This document shows, piece by piece, positions 1 through 8,359 of a stretch of DNA of 48,101 nt; within the stretch, counting starts at the first letter, position 1; the number at the start of each line of letters is the position of its first letter. Origin of the DNA: Gammaproteobacteria bacterium (GTDB lineage Bacteria > Pseudomonadota > Gammaproteobacteria > Pseudomonadales > Pseudohongiellaceae). The notes under the pieces are model-generated. The model saw only the letters and a list, made by a program, of their open reading frames with translations. It was not told the origin of the DNA and did not search any database. Both the position numbers and the translations under genes were made by a program. The stretch lies in assembly GCA_002731775.1 (NCBI GenBank), contig PCCP01000065.1, positions 1-48,101 of the forward strand. The letters run 5' to 3'.

Positions 1-584
1 ACTGAATATATTTCTATTCCGCGTCGGCCTAGACGCCTGTTTTCGTCCTGGATCTACCTCTATGCCCTGGTTTCTTTGCCTACTTCTTTCCCTGTTTTCT
101 TCTTTAATTGCTTGCCTACTAGCTGATTTTGGGCCAAATTCCCTTAATCCAAGCTTAATCGTTGTACCAGCCGTAAATTGAGTTCCCCATCACACTATCG
201 GGTATTGGCGGGGGATGAAGATGGTGGACTGTACTCCAAACCCTCTTTTAGTGGAGCATAAGCCTTGTTTTCAGGGTCATGGTGCTTCATGGGCAGACCC
301 TAACCCACATGAGAGAGAGCAGCAACAAAGGTGCCCGGGCCTCGAATCACATGCATTATGAGCAGGCATGACATAAAATACCGCGCAACCGGGTCGTTTG
401 ATGTGTGCCCAATCACCTGAGACGGGAAAAAACTCGACCGCGGGCTCGCCGAAGTAGCTTATCGATGCCGAACAATGGGCCAAAATCGGGGCCAGTTGGT
501 GGCCGGCACCGTCTTTAATCCATCCTGGGTGTCGGGGTATGTGACCGACACCTTGCTGCAGAGAACCGGACTCAACGAATAATC
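1..584. other. left-edge stretch without a supportable gene
   Basis: All six frames are broken by stops at short intervals. The longest open stretch, on the minus strand at 277-483, is 68 codons, Cys-rich and without a recognisable domain. A plus-strand frame open from 421 to a stop at 580-582 would end just before the arsS start, and short pieces in two frames look protein-like, so a decayed gene or mobile-element remnant is possible. I cannot name it. An arsM-type methyltransferase, often found beside arsS, is not visible here. Confidence 0.5.
528..552. repeat. short hairpin, REP-like
   Basis: GGTGTCGG at 528-535 is exactly complementary to CCGACACC at 545-552, leaving a 9-base loop. The stem is GC-rich and lies just upstream of arsS, with no T-tract after it, so it is not a typical intrinsic terminator. 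The shape resembles REP palindromes or an IS terminal hairpin, but no second copy was noticed in this window. Confidence 0.4.
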
Positions 585-1547
585 ATGCTCGACACCCGAC
601 CCTTACTCATCAAGACCGATTTTCCTGCGATCTCTCGTGGCATCCTCGATACTTTGCAGGTCAATCTGGGCTATAAATGCAACTTGACTTGCACTCATTG
701 CCACGTCAATGCCGGGCCCACTCGCACCGAGATGATGAGTCTGGAGACGATAGACCTGGTGCTGCAGCACCTGCGCAGCCACGCCGTGCGAACCCTCGAC
801 CTGACCGGTGGAGCCCCGGAGATGAACCCCGATTTCAAATATCTGGTCAGTGCCGCCAGGGCCACCGGTGCGGAAGTCATCGATCGTTGCAACCTGACAA
901 TTCTAGGCGAGGAAGGCTACGAAGACATGGCCGAATTTCTGGCCAATGAAGGCGTCACCATTACCGCCTCCTTGCCGTGTTACACCGAGCAGAATGTCGA
1001 GAAGCAGCGTGGCAAGGGTGTGTTTAAGGACAGCATCACGGCCTTGCAGCAACTTAACGACTTGGGTTATGGCGCCGATCCAGGGTTGCAACTCAATCTT
1101 GTTTACAACCCGGATGGTCTCAATCTGCCGCCTGCCCAGGCCGGGTTGGAGCTGGACTATAAGCGTGAGTTGAAGCAGCAATACGGCATCGTTTTTAACC
1201 AGTTATTCACCATCACGAATATGCCTATCAGCCGTTTCGGCGGTATGTTGCTGGCGAAAGGACTGTATCATCAGTATATGGATATCCTGCGCGACAGCTA
1301 TCGAGCGGAAAACCTGGAAACCGTGATGTGCCGTTCTCTGCTGAGTATTGACTACGAGGGCTTCGTCTACGATTGCGATTTTAACCAGATGCTGGTCATG
1401 CCCCTGGCCCTGAATGGCAAATCCAGAACCCATCTGTCGGAGCTAGGAAAACAAGTTCTCACCGATAACCCGATCACCATCGGCGAGCATTGCTTCGGCT
1501 GCACTGCCGGCCAGGGCAGCAGTTGCGGCGGCGCTCTCGGCAGCTAG
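585..1547 (+). CDS. arsS: arsenosugar biosynthesis radical SAM protein ArsS
   Basis: This is a radical SAM enzyme of the ArsS type, 320 residues, normal for the family. The iron-sulfur motif CxxxCxxC is at C32, C36 and C39 (CNLTCTHC). The C-terminal half is the DUF3641-type domain, with further cysteines in DYEGFVYDCDF and at C303, C306 and C314, which probably bind an auxiliary cluster. ArsS is proposed to add a 5'-deoxyadenosyl group to methylated arsenic on the way to arsenosugars. The ATG at 585 lies 3 bases after the stop of an upstream open stretch, and I see no strong ribosome-binding site. The next two genes are the usual partners of arsS, which strongly supports the call. Confidence 0.9.
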   Translation: MLDTRPLLIKTDFPAISRGILDTLQVNLGYKCNLTCTHCHVNAGPTRTEMMSLETIDLVLQHLRSHAVRTLDLTGGAPEMNPDFKYLVSAARATGAEVIDRCNLTILGEEGYEDMAEFLANEGVTITASLPCYTEQNVEKQRGKGVFKDSITALQQLNDLGYGADPGLQLNLVYNPDGLNLPPAQAGLELDYKRELKQQYGIVFNQLFTITNMPISRFGGMLLAKGLYHQYMDILRDSYRAENLETVMCRSLLSIDYEGFVYDCDFNQMLVMPLALNGKSRTHLSELGKQVLTDNPITIGEHCFGCTAGQGSSCGGALGS

Positions 1548-1575
1548 GGCACTCTCCTGTGTCGCTCTTATCCCG

Positions 1576-2265
1576 TTGAAAATAAGCTTCATCTTGCCGG
1601 TTTTGAATGAAGCCGCTCTGATTCGGGCGCAGTTGCGAGGCTTGCAAAGTTATCGGGTTGAGGGTCACGAGATAGTACTCGTCGATGGGGGTAGCAGCGA
1701 TGACACCGTCGAAAATGCTGCTGGCCTGGCAGATCGAATCGAAATCTCGGCACCCGGGCGCAGCGCCCAGATGAACCGGGGTGCAGAACTCGCCCGGGGG
1801 GACTTGTTGCTATTCCTCCACATCGATACCTCGCTACCAGAACAGGCGGACCAGCTGATTAGTGCTGAGATGAATGCTGGAAACCAGCGGCGACAGTGGG
1901 GCTGGTTCGATATTCGCTTGAGCAATCCTGGCCTGGCGTATCGAATCATTGCCGCGGCCATGAACCTAAGAGCGCGCTGGAGTGCTGTATGCACTGGCGA
2001 CCAGGCGTTGTTTGTGGAGGTAGAGCTATTTCACCTGCTCGGTGGGTTCCCGGCAATTCCGCTGATGGAGGACGTGGCGATGTGTAAGTTGCTGCGACGC
2101 GCGGCCAGGCCGGCACCCATAAAAACTGCGGCGCTAGCCTCCAGCAGGCGCTGGCAGCAGCACGGCCTGGTCAAGACTGTGTTGCTGATGTGGTGGTTAA
2201 GACTGCAGTACTTTCTCGGGGTAAGCCCCCGAGTATTGGTGAAGCGGTATTATCCGAGGCGTTGA
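1576..2265 (+). CDS. arsenosugar-associated family 2 glycosyltransferase (TIGR04283 type)
   Basis: This is a GT-A fold glycosyltransferase of 229 residues. It opens with the family 2 signature FILPVLNE, then VDGGSSDD at 36-43 for nucleotide-sugar binding, and HID at 82-84 in the place of the metal-binding DxD motif. It matches the TIGR04283 group that accompanies arsS and is presumed to help build the sugar part of arsenosugars; the exact donor and acceptor are not known from sequence. The start is TTG at 1576, because no ATG or GTG lies in frame between the arsS stop and the conserved N-terminus. It is 28 bases after arsS, so probably one operon. Confidence 0.85.
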   Translation: MKISFILPVLNEAALIRAQLRGLQSYRVEGHEIVLVDGGSSDDTVENAAGLADRIEISAPGRSAQMNRGAELARGDLLLFLHIDTSLPEQADQLISAEMNAGNQRRQWGWFDIRLSNPGLAYRIIAAAMNLRARWSAVCTGDQALFVEVELFHLLGGFPAIPLMEDVAMCKLLRRAARPAPIKTAALASSRRWQQHGLVKTVLLMWWLRLQYFLGVSPRVLVKRYYPRR

Positions 2266-2281
2266 AATCGGGATCCAAGCC

Positions 2282-2923
2282 ATGGCATTCAAATTTCCAG
2301 ACTCCCGCATTGCCGTGTTTGCACGGGAACCCCTTCTGGGCAAGGTGAAAACCCGCCTGCTGGCGGCACTAGGAGAAGAGGGGGCACTGGCGCTATATCA
2401 ACAAATGCTGGTCCGCATCGGCGGCTGTATTAATGCATCTGGGCTGGCGCGACTGGATCTGTGGGTAAGCTCTAACCCATCTCATAAGTTGTTCCTAACT
2501 ATATGTAATGAAATGAATATATATATTCAGGAAGGCAATGATTTGGGAGAAAAAATGGCGTTTAGCTGCGAGAGCACACTGCTGGCTGAAGCGGCGCAGA
2601 GTGTGATCATCGTCGGCACCGATTGTCCAGTAATGGATGCAGCCTACCTGGATTCTGCCCTGACCAGCTTGCAGGGAGGCAGCGATGTGGTCATCGGCCC
2701 GGCAGAAGACGGCGGTTACGTCCTCATCGGCATGCGACAGCCGCAAGCTGCACTGTTTGTCGATATTCCCTGGGGTTCAGACCGTGTGCTTGCCGAGACC
2801 CTCACCAGACTGCAAGCCCTGCACCTAAACTACCACCTGCTACCCACCCTGTGGGATGTTGATACCCCGGCAGATCTGCCACGCCTGCAGACCCTGAATC
2901 CACCTCTGCCGTCAAATTCTTAG
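2282..2923 (+). CDS. arsenosugar-associated glycosyltransferase, DUF2064/TIGR04282 type
   Basis: A 213-residue protein of the DUF2064 family, related to nucleotidyl and glycosyl transferases. It shows FAREPLLGKVKTRL at 13-26, the phosphate-binding loop of this group, then GTDCP at 112-116 and GPAEDGGYVLIG at 139-150. The matching subfamily, TIGR04282, sits next to arsS and the TIGR04283 enzyme in many genomes. The ATG at 2282 is 16 bases after the preceding stop, so the three genes form one transcription unit. A short AT-rich patch near 2500-2530 lies within the gene but does not break the frame. Biochemical function is inferred only from context. Confidence 0.83.
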   Translation: MAFKFPDSRIAVFAREPLLGKVKTRLLAALGEEGALALYQQMLVRIGGCINASGLARLDLWVSSNPSHKLFLTICNEMNIYIQEGNDLGEKMAFSCESTLLAEAAQSVIIVGTDCPVMDAAYLDSALTSLQGGSDVVIGPAEDGGYVLIGMRQPQAALFVDIPWGSDRVLAETLTRLQALHLNYHLLPTLWDVDTPADLPRLQTLNPPLPSNS

Positions 2924-3097
2924 AATGCTTCCAGTGTCAACTTGAGGTATGTGTTGTAAACTATATTTAAATCAATGGGTTATCGTTTATCACTTCGCGG
3001 ACAGACTACAAATATTCAGTGAAACCCAGCAACATGCATATTAGGTAGGTGGCAATGGGGAGGCCATATCCGACAGTATCAAATGACCTGAGAGCGA

Positions 3098-3457
3098 TCA
3101 GGGTGTATCGAAGGATTTTTCGAGGGCGAGCATTTTTTTGGCTAGTTGTCTGGGATCAACCTTGTATTCGCTAGCGATGATTCGGTGATGCAGGTCGACG
3201 ACTCTGGCGGCATCGATCTCGGGGAGCTGTTCGATCGCGGACTTCATTATCTGTAAATCGAGTGCTGGAGAGCTTAGCGCAATGGCGTCAGAATTCGCCA
3301 TCCGTGATCGACTCCTAGGCCGCGTCGATAGTCGGGTGACGACACCCGGTTTCCGGATTTTAGGCATCGAGCGAGTTGTATGGGGTCCTGTTTTAATCAC
3401 TGCGGTGTATTTCGTGTCCGTTAATTGCCAGTATTCGCCCGGATTTTCCATGGTCAC
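3098..3457 (-). CDS. flgM: anti-sigma-28 factor FlgM
   Basis: FlgM binds and holds back the flagellar sigma factor FliA until the hook-basal body is complete. The C-terminal half fits the family: AIALSSPALDLQ, then LPEIDAARVVDLHHRI, then SEYKVDPRQLAKKML, which are the helices that contact sigma-28. The open frame gives 119 residues from a GTG at 3457; an ATG at codon 3 (3451) or at codon 31 (3367) could be the real start, and none has a clear ribosome-binding site. FlgM is usually next to flgA or flgN, but neither is here. FleQ lies about 1.2 kb away on the other strand. The basic N-terminus is poorly conserved. Confidence 0.75.
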   Translation of the reverse strand: MTMENPGEYWQLTDTKYTAVIKTGPHTTRSMPKIRKPGVVTRLSTRPRSRSRMANSDAIALSSPALDLQIMKSAIEQLPEIDAARVVDLHHRIIASEYKVDPRQLAKKMLALEKSFDTP

Positions 3458-3976
3458 CGGGTCTGTGGGAGCCGGATGCTAAGACTCCGGCGTCCGGGTC
3501 GCGCTATTCATTTCCTGTCCATTGCCGTGTTGTATAGTCGGTCTGTGCTGCTGTCATCAGCTTGAAAAAGACGGTTACAACAGCTGACGAATAGGCAACG
3601 GGTTTCAAATATAACGACTGCTGTGAAGATAACTTTAAATCCAGGCGGTGACGACTCGCGGCCATGGATCAGCGCCGATTTAGCCGGCGATAGCCGCTGA
3701 GATTGACTCTTCAACTAATTGATATTGCGCTATAAAATAGGATCGGTAGCGCTTGCTCAAGCTCGAGAAAATTGCCTCATCTGTGAATCTTCAGTGGCAG
3801 TCTAGTCGCTCCCCAGGGCAGCAATGGGGCAAGTTTCAAGCGTCGATCTCAAGAGCAACGGGCAATGCCGCGTAAGTGAATACTTCGAGTGAATTAACAG
3901 TAGCAACGCGAAAATAGTGGCCCGGAGGCACAACAGTAGTGAGCACCGGGTAACGCAATCAGCATTTCCTCCCATA
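3458..3976. other. gap between flgM and the thioesterase gene
   Basis: About 520 bases with no convincing gene. The longest minus-strand open stretch (3508-3714, 68 codons) has no recognisable domain. CCCGG and CCGGG near 3920-3955 could pair, but no T-tract follows. The region presumably carries the flgM promoter (leftward); no flgA-like reading frame is visible. Confidence 0.5.
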
Positions 3977-4411
3977 CTAATTGTCGATCACGGCGCCGCC
4001 ATAGATATCGATAAATTTATCGGGAAAACGACTGGCCTTGCCGCTGGATAAGGTCACGCAGATCAATTGCCATTGGCCACGCAATACCGTGTTACCGGTT
4101 CGGGGATTGAGAACCTGGAAGCGGCGTTCCAGTCGCAGTTTGTTATCACAGGCGGTCAGCCAGGTTCCAGCAATCAAGCGCTCACCTTCAAAACTTGGCA
4201 GGAAGTATTCGTAGCGGGCCTTGTGAATGGCAACGCCGCGATTCAGTATCTGGTAGTCGTTAAGACTCAAGCCCAGCTCTTCAGAATGCTTCCAGGCGCA
4301 GGCTTCGCACCACACCACATAACAGGCGTTGTTGGCGTGGCCCATGCCGTCGATATCGCTGGCTTGCACTTCGATTTCATAGGTATAGGGGGAGAGCAGA
4401 TCCCAATTCAC
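3977..4411 (-). CDS. acyl-CoA thioesterase, 4HBT hotdog family (YbgC/FadM-like)
   Basis: A single hotdog-fold domain of about 144 residues. The diagnostic stretch near the N-terminus is SDIDGMGHANN followed by YVVWCEACAW, the helix with the catalytic acidic residue in 4-hydroxybenzoyl-CoA thioesterase relatives. It probably hydrolyses acyl-CoA or acyl-carrier-protein thioesters in the cytoplasm. A TTG at 4420 is in frame, but AGGA on the minus strand lies only 2 bases before it and 9 bases before the GTG at 4411, so GTG is preferred. The ybgC gene that normally precedes tolQ is absent at that locus here, so this could be the displaced relative, though similarity to FadM-type enzymes is as good. 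Confidence 0.8.
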   Translation of the reverse strand: MNWDLLSPYTYEIEVQASDIDGMGHANNACYVVWCEACAWKHSEELGLSLNDYQILNRGVAIHKARYEYFLPSFEGERLIAGTWLTACDNKLRLERRFQVLNPRTGNTVLRGQWQLICVTLSSGKASRFPDKFIDIYGGAVIDN

Positions 4412-4538
4412 TGCGGTCAATCCTGAGTCAGAAAAGTGCGGAATTCTAGCACGAAATCTTTTGCCTGGGGGTCGGCAATGAGGATGCTACTGCCTCAGTT
4501 TCGGCGACTTGGGGACTGTGCAAAATCTCTGCGGAAAT

Positions 4539-4570
4539 TTGTCTTAAAGTGACTTAAAACAGACTACAAT
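4539..4570 (+). promoter_or_regulatory. possible sigma-70 promoter upstream of fleQ
   Basis: TACAAT at 4565-4570 is a fair -10 element. The best upstream -35 candidates (TTGTCT at 4539, TCTTAA at 4542) are weak or badly spaced. The transcript would have a leader of roughly 130 bases before fleQ. Confidence 0.3.
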
Positions 4571-4707
4571 GCTCAGCTGTATGCACCCATGTAGCGGACT
4601 ATTTAATATCATTCATCAGGCAGATGTGGCAGTGGAATATTCTCGATCCGGCAGTCCCGTTCGCCCCTCAATTGCAGTTACTTATGGAGGCATGGATTCG
4701 CCGATAA

Positions 4708-6243
4708 ATGACTGAAGAAACCACCATACTGTTAATCGATGACGATGGCCAATCCCGTTACGACCTGGAGACTGTGCTTTCATTCCTGGGTGAAACCACG
4801 GTCTCCGCAAATTCCGACGATTGGCGCACAGTGATCTCCGCGGCAGTTGACAAGCCATCTGCTATCGCTGTGGTGCTTATCGGTGCCTGCGAGAAACAGG
4901 CCACCGCCACCTTGCTTGCCGAAATTCACCAATGGGAGGCGGGCACTCCCTTCGTCTTGCTTGGTGACCACGACTTACCCAAGGACCTGGATTCCGAGAT
5001 CTATAATCGCGTCACCGCAATCCTTGCCAAGACCCTGAGCTACCAACCGTTACTGGATGCCCTGCACCAGGCGGCGGTTTTTCATGAGAATTTTAATCGG
5101 CTCAGAAATTTTGATGGCGTTCGTGATTACAATATGTTTCGCAGTCTGGTGGGCACCAGCGCGGCAATACAGCAGATTCGAACCATGATGGGGCAGGTGG
5201 CGAACACCGAGGTCAGCGTGTTGATCACCGGCGAGTCCGGTACCGGCAAGGAAGTGGTGGCGAGGAACCTGCACCTTAATTCTTCCCGGGCCGAGAAGCC
5301 CTTCGTGCCCATCAACTGTGGCGCCATCGCCCGGGAATTGCTGGAGAGTGAATTGTTCGGGCACGAGAAAGGCGCGTTCACCGGCGCCATCTCCTCCCGG
5401 GCAGGACGCTTCGAGCTGGCAGACGGCGGCACCCTGTTCTTGGATGAAATCGGTGACATGCCGCTGAACATGCAAGTAAAGATACTGCGGGTGATACAGG
5501 AGCGCAGTTTCGAGCGGGTCGGCGGCGTTAAAACCATGGAAACGGACGTGCGTATCCTGGCCGCGACCCATAGAGACCTGGAGCGACTGATCGAGTTGGG
5601 CGAATTCAGGCAGGATCTATATTATCGCATAAATGTCTTCCCCATCGAGATGCCACCACTGCGGGAGCGAGCAGAAGACGTGCCCCTGTTGCTGAATGAA
5701 CTCATTACTATCATGGAGACGGAGCAGCGGGGATCGGTAAGATTCAACTCCGCCGCGATCGCCGTGCTGCAACAATACAGCTGGCCCGGCAACGTCAGGG
5801 AACTGGCGAACCTGGTGGAACGCATGGCGATCTTACATCCCCATGGCATCGTCGGGGCCAACGATCTACCGACCAATTTAACCGCTGTCGGCGACGACAA
5901 AGCGGCCGGCACTGACACCAGCCCGGCCGTCGCCGCGCCCGCCACAAATGCGGAAGACAATACTGCAACCACGGAAGGCATAAGCCACTCCCTGTTGCCT
6001 CTGAATGGTATCGATCTCAAGGAATATCTTGCCAATCTGGAGAAGAACATGATCGCGCAAGCGCTGGATGACAGCGGTGGCGTAGTGGCTCGCGCCGCCG
6101 AACGCCTGCAAATGCGCAGAACGACGCTAGTAGAAAGAATCAAGAAGTACGCGCTGCAGAAAAAACAAGTAGAGGCCGATAGCACTGCCGAACAGAAAGC
6201 CGGCAAGGAACAGGACAATTCGAACCAGGCGGTATCCGGCTAG
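4708..6243 (+). CDS. fleQ: sigma-54-dependent flagellar master regulator FleQ
   Basis: This 511-residue enhancer-binding protein has the three FleQ domains. An N-terminal receiver-like domain (about 1-125) keeps DDD at 11-13 but has VVLIG where the phospho-acceptor Asp would lie, as is usual in FleQ. The AAA+ domain has Walker A GESGTGKE at 175-182, the sigma-54 loop GAFTGA at 222-227 and Walker B GGTLFLDEIGD at 240-250. The C-terminal helix-turn-helix carries RRTTLVERIKKY, typical of FleQ. In Pseudomonas, FleQ switches on flagellar genes with RpoN and responds to c-di-GMP in controlling exopolysaccharide genes. A linker of about 60 residues rich in Ala and Thr precedes the HTH. The neighbours are not flagellar. 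Confidence 0.88.
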   Translation: MTEETTILLIDDDGQSRYDLETVLSFLGETTVSANSDDWRTVISAAVDKPSAIAVVLIGACEKQATATLLAEIHQWEAGTPFVLLGDHDLPKDLDSEIYNRVTAILAKTLSYQPLLDALHQAAVFHENFNRLRNFDGVRDYNMFRSLVGTSAAIQQIRTMMGQVANTEVSVLITGESGTGKEVVARNLHLNSSRAEKPFVPINCGAIARELLESELFGHEKGAFTGAISSRAGRFELADGGTLFLDEIGDMPLNMQVKILRVIQERSFERVGGVKTMETDVRILAATHRDLERLIELGEFRQDLYYRINVFPIEMPPLRERAEDVPLLLNELITIMETEQRGSVRFNSAAIAVLQQYSWPGNVRELANLVERMAILHPHGIVGANDLPTNLTAVGDDKAAGTDTSPAVAAPATNAEDNTATTEGISHSLLPLNGIDLKEYLANLEKNMIAQALDDSGGVVARAAERLQMRRTTLVERIKKYALQKKQVEADSTAEQKAGKEQDNSNQAVSG

Positions 6244-6299
6244 GTCATTCGCTTGTCAACTCTACAACCGCTGCCGCGGTCGATTTTAATCGACAATAA

Positions 6300-6977
6300 T
6301 CAGGGTAATCGAATCGAGTCCTGCACCGCCGCTGGATGAATTTCCACGCCGCCGGCTGGCAGTTTATCATGGTCCATGTAGGCCCCATCTGCGTCCATAT
6401 GTAATCTACCTGCCGCGAACCAGGACACAACCTTCGGATAGATAATATGCTCTTTCGCAGCCACCCGGGTGGCTAGTTGTGCAGCTGTGTCGGTGGTGAG
6501 GACAGCAATTTTTTCCTGGGCGACGACCGGTCCACCATCGAGTTCGTCGGTGACAAAATGAACCGAGACACCGTGTTCCTTGTCCCCCGCGTCCAGCGCT
6601 CTCTGATGGGTGTTGACACCGGTATAAGCGGGCAGCAGGGAAGGATGAATATTGAGTATCCTGCCTTGGTAGTGTTGCACAAACTCCGGGCCTAAGATAC
6701 GCATGAAGCCAGCCAGCACGATGAGCTCGGGGTCGAACGCGTCGATGACTTCGATGAGCTTCCGATCAAAATCTTGCCTTGAGCTATAGTTGTCGTGATC
6801 GACCACCAGCGCGGGAATGTCCGCAACAGTGGCGCGCTGCAATCCAAATGCCTCGTGATTATTGGAAACCACCGCGACTACCCTGAAATTGGACGTGGTG
6901 CTGGCGTTTATGAGTGCCTGTAGATTGGTGCCGTTGCCGGAGATGAGCACGACGATGTGGCAGTGTGTTTTTTCCAT
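6300..6977 (-). CDS. purN: phosphoribosylglycinamide formyltransferase PurN
   Basis: PurN transfers a formyl group from 10-formyltetrahydrofolate to GAR, the third step of purine synthesis. The protein is 225 residues, close to the usual 210. SGNGTNLQ at 13-20 forms the phosphate loop, and the catalytic triad is N109, H111 (NIHPSLLPAY) and D147 (ELDGG). The ATG is at 6977. It lies 53 bases after purM on the same strand, the standard purMN operon. The 3' end meets fleQ tail to tail; a small palindrome (GTCGATT, TT loop, AATCGAC at 6279-6294) lies between them without a T-tract. Confidence 0.95.
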   Translation of the reverse strand: MEKTHCHIVVLISGNGTNLQALINASTTSNFRVVAVVSNNHEAFGLQRATVADIPALVVDHDNYSSRQDFDRKLIEVIDAFDPELIVLAGFMRILGPEFVQHYQGRILNIHPSLLPAYTGVNTHQRALDAGDKEHGVSVHFVTDELDGGPVVAQEKIAVLTTDTAAQLATRVAAKEHIIYPKVVSWFAAGRLHMDADGAYMDHDKLPAGGVEIHPAAVQDSIRLP

Positions 6978-7030
6978 CTGAGTTTTCGCTTTGTATTATT
7001 TCAGGGGGGCGCCAGGGTGCGCCTGATTAG

Positions 7031-8119
7031 CTATTTGAGAACGACCATTGGCGCATCTGCTTCGCGCGCCGCCACGGTGCCAATCAAGAAGGCCGTGTTA
7101 TTACCAGGCGCTGCTGCGGCGCCACCATTGAGACAATTCAGCGCCGCCCGCACCTGATCCGCTTGCACACAGATCACCAGGCCGATACCGCAGTTAAAAG
7201 TTCGGTGCATTTCGGTGTCGGCAACGTTGCCGTGTTGCTGTATCCAGTCGAATATTTGGGGTCGGTCCCAGGCACTGAGGTCGATAACGGCCTGGGTAGA
7301 CTCGGGCAATACTCGGGGTATATTTTCGGTGAAACCGCCGCCGGTGATGTGGGCGATGGCCTTGATGTCGGCGACGCCGGCGAGGGCTTGTATGGCTTTG
7401 ACGTAGATAATTGTGGGCGTCAGCAAGGCTTCACCCAAAGTGCTACCTGCAAAGGTCTGGTTCAGGTCGGCATCGCTCATCTCGATGATTTTACGGATCA
7501 GGGAGTAGCCATTGGAGTGGGGGCCGGATGCTGCTAGCCCGATCAGACAGTCTCCAATTTCGACCTGCTGGGGGTCGATGATGTCTTCTTTTTCCACTAC
7601 CCCCACGGCGAATCCAGCCAGATCATAATCTTCGCCTGCATACATGCCAGGCATCTCCGCGGTCTCACCGCCGATCAGGGCACAGCCCGCCTGCTCGCAA
7701 CCGGCGCCAATGCCGGTGACGACTCGGCTCGCAGTTTCTACATTAAGCGCGCCGGTGGCGTAGTAATCCAAGAAAAACAACGGTTCGGCACCGCAGACGA
7801 TGAGATCGTTGACGCACATCGCCACCAGATCGATACCGATGGTGTCGTGCCGGTTCAGGCGCACGGCCAAGGCGAGCTTGGTACCAACGCCATCGGTGGC
7901 AGATACCAACACCGGATGTCGATATTTTTCCGGTATCTCACAGAGGGCGCCGAAGCCGCCTAACTTCGACAGCACCTCCGGCCGCTGGGTCTTCTGGCTT
8001 ACGGATTTTATTTTTTCGACCAGGGCATTGCCGGCATCGATGTCGACACCGGCGTCGCGATAACTCAGAGATTCTTTTTCCCGGGAGGGGCTTGGGTTTA
8101 CATTCTTATCCAAGGTCAT
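7031..8119 (-). CDS. purM: phosphoribosylformylglycinamidine cyclo-ligase PurM
   Basis: PurM closes the imidazole ring of AIR using ATP, the fifth step of purine synthesis. From the ATG at 8119 the product is 362 residues; E. coli PurM is 345. Family motifs include [33 protein letters not shown] and HITGGG. This start has AAGGG eight bases upstream and gives the N-terminus expected of the family. The frame stays open for another 66 codons upstream to an ATG at 8317 and would add a hydrophobic, membrane-like segment, which is most likely untranslated leader. It is transcribed away from the DUF2066 gene. Confidence 0.94.
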   Translation of the reverse strand: MTLDKNVNPSPSREKESLSYRDAGVDIDAGNALVEKIKSVSQKTQRPEVLSKLGGFGALCEIPEKYRHPVLVSATDGVGTKLALAVRLNRHDTIGIDLVAMCVNDLIVCGAEPLFFLDYYATGALNVETASRVVTGIGAGCEQAGCALIGGETAEMPGMYAGEDYDLAGFAVGVVEKEDIIDPQQVEIGDCLIGLAASGPHSNGYSLIRKIIEMSDADLNQTFAGSTLGEALLTPTIIYVKAIQALAGVADIKAIAHITGGGFTENIPRVLPESTQAVIDLSAWDRPQIFDWIQQHGNVADTEMHRTFNCGIGLVICVQADQVRAALNCLNGGAAAAPGNNTAFLIGTVAAREADAPMVVLK

Positions 8120-8359
8120 TACTGGCGCCCTTAACTGTAGTGCAATTTGCCCATTGTTCGGCAGCAAGACCACGCAGCAGGAAGCTTTGCCGCTGGCGAG
8201 GCCAACGAGTCCAAACAACATAAAAATCAGGGCGCTGATAATACCAAGAAGCGGCTGCGTAGTCAGTCGTTTAATAGCCTGCACGGCTGGATTCGGTAAG
8301 CTAAAAGCGAAGCGCAAAACTTAGGTTAAACATCGAAAATTACAGTATTATCGCTGCCA

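Noticed and set aside
3508..3714. 68-codon minus-strand frame between flgM and the thioesterase
   Set aside because: No conserved motif and no ribosome-binding site; not reported as a gene.
6279..6294. Palindrome between fleQ and purN as a terminator
   Set aside because: The stem is AT-rich and has no T-tract on either strand.
8120..8317. N-terminal membrane extension of PurM
   Set aside because: The ATG at 8119 has a good ribosome-binding site and gives the normal PurM start; kept only as a low-interest finding.
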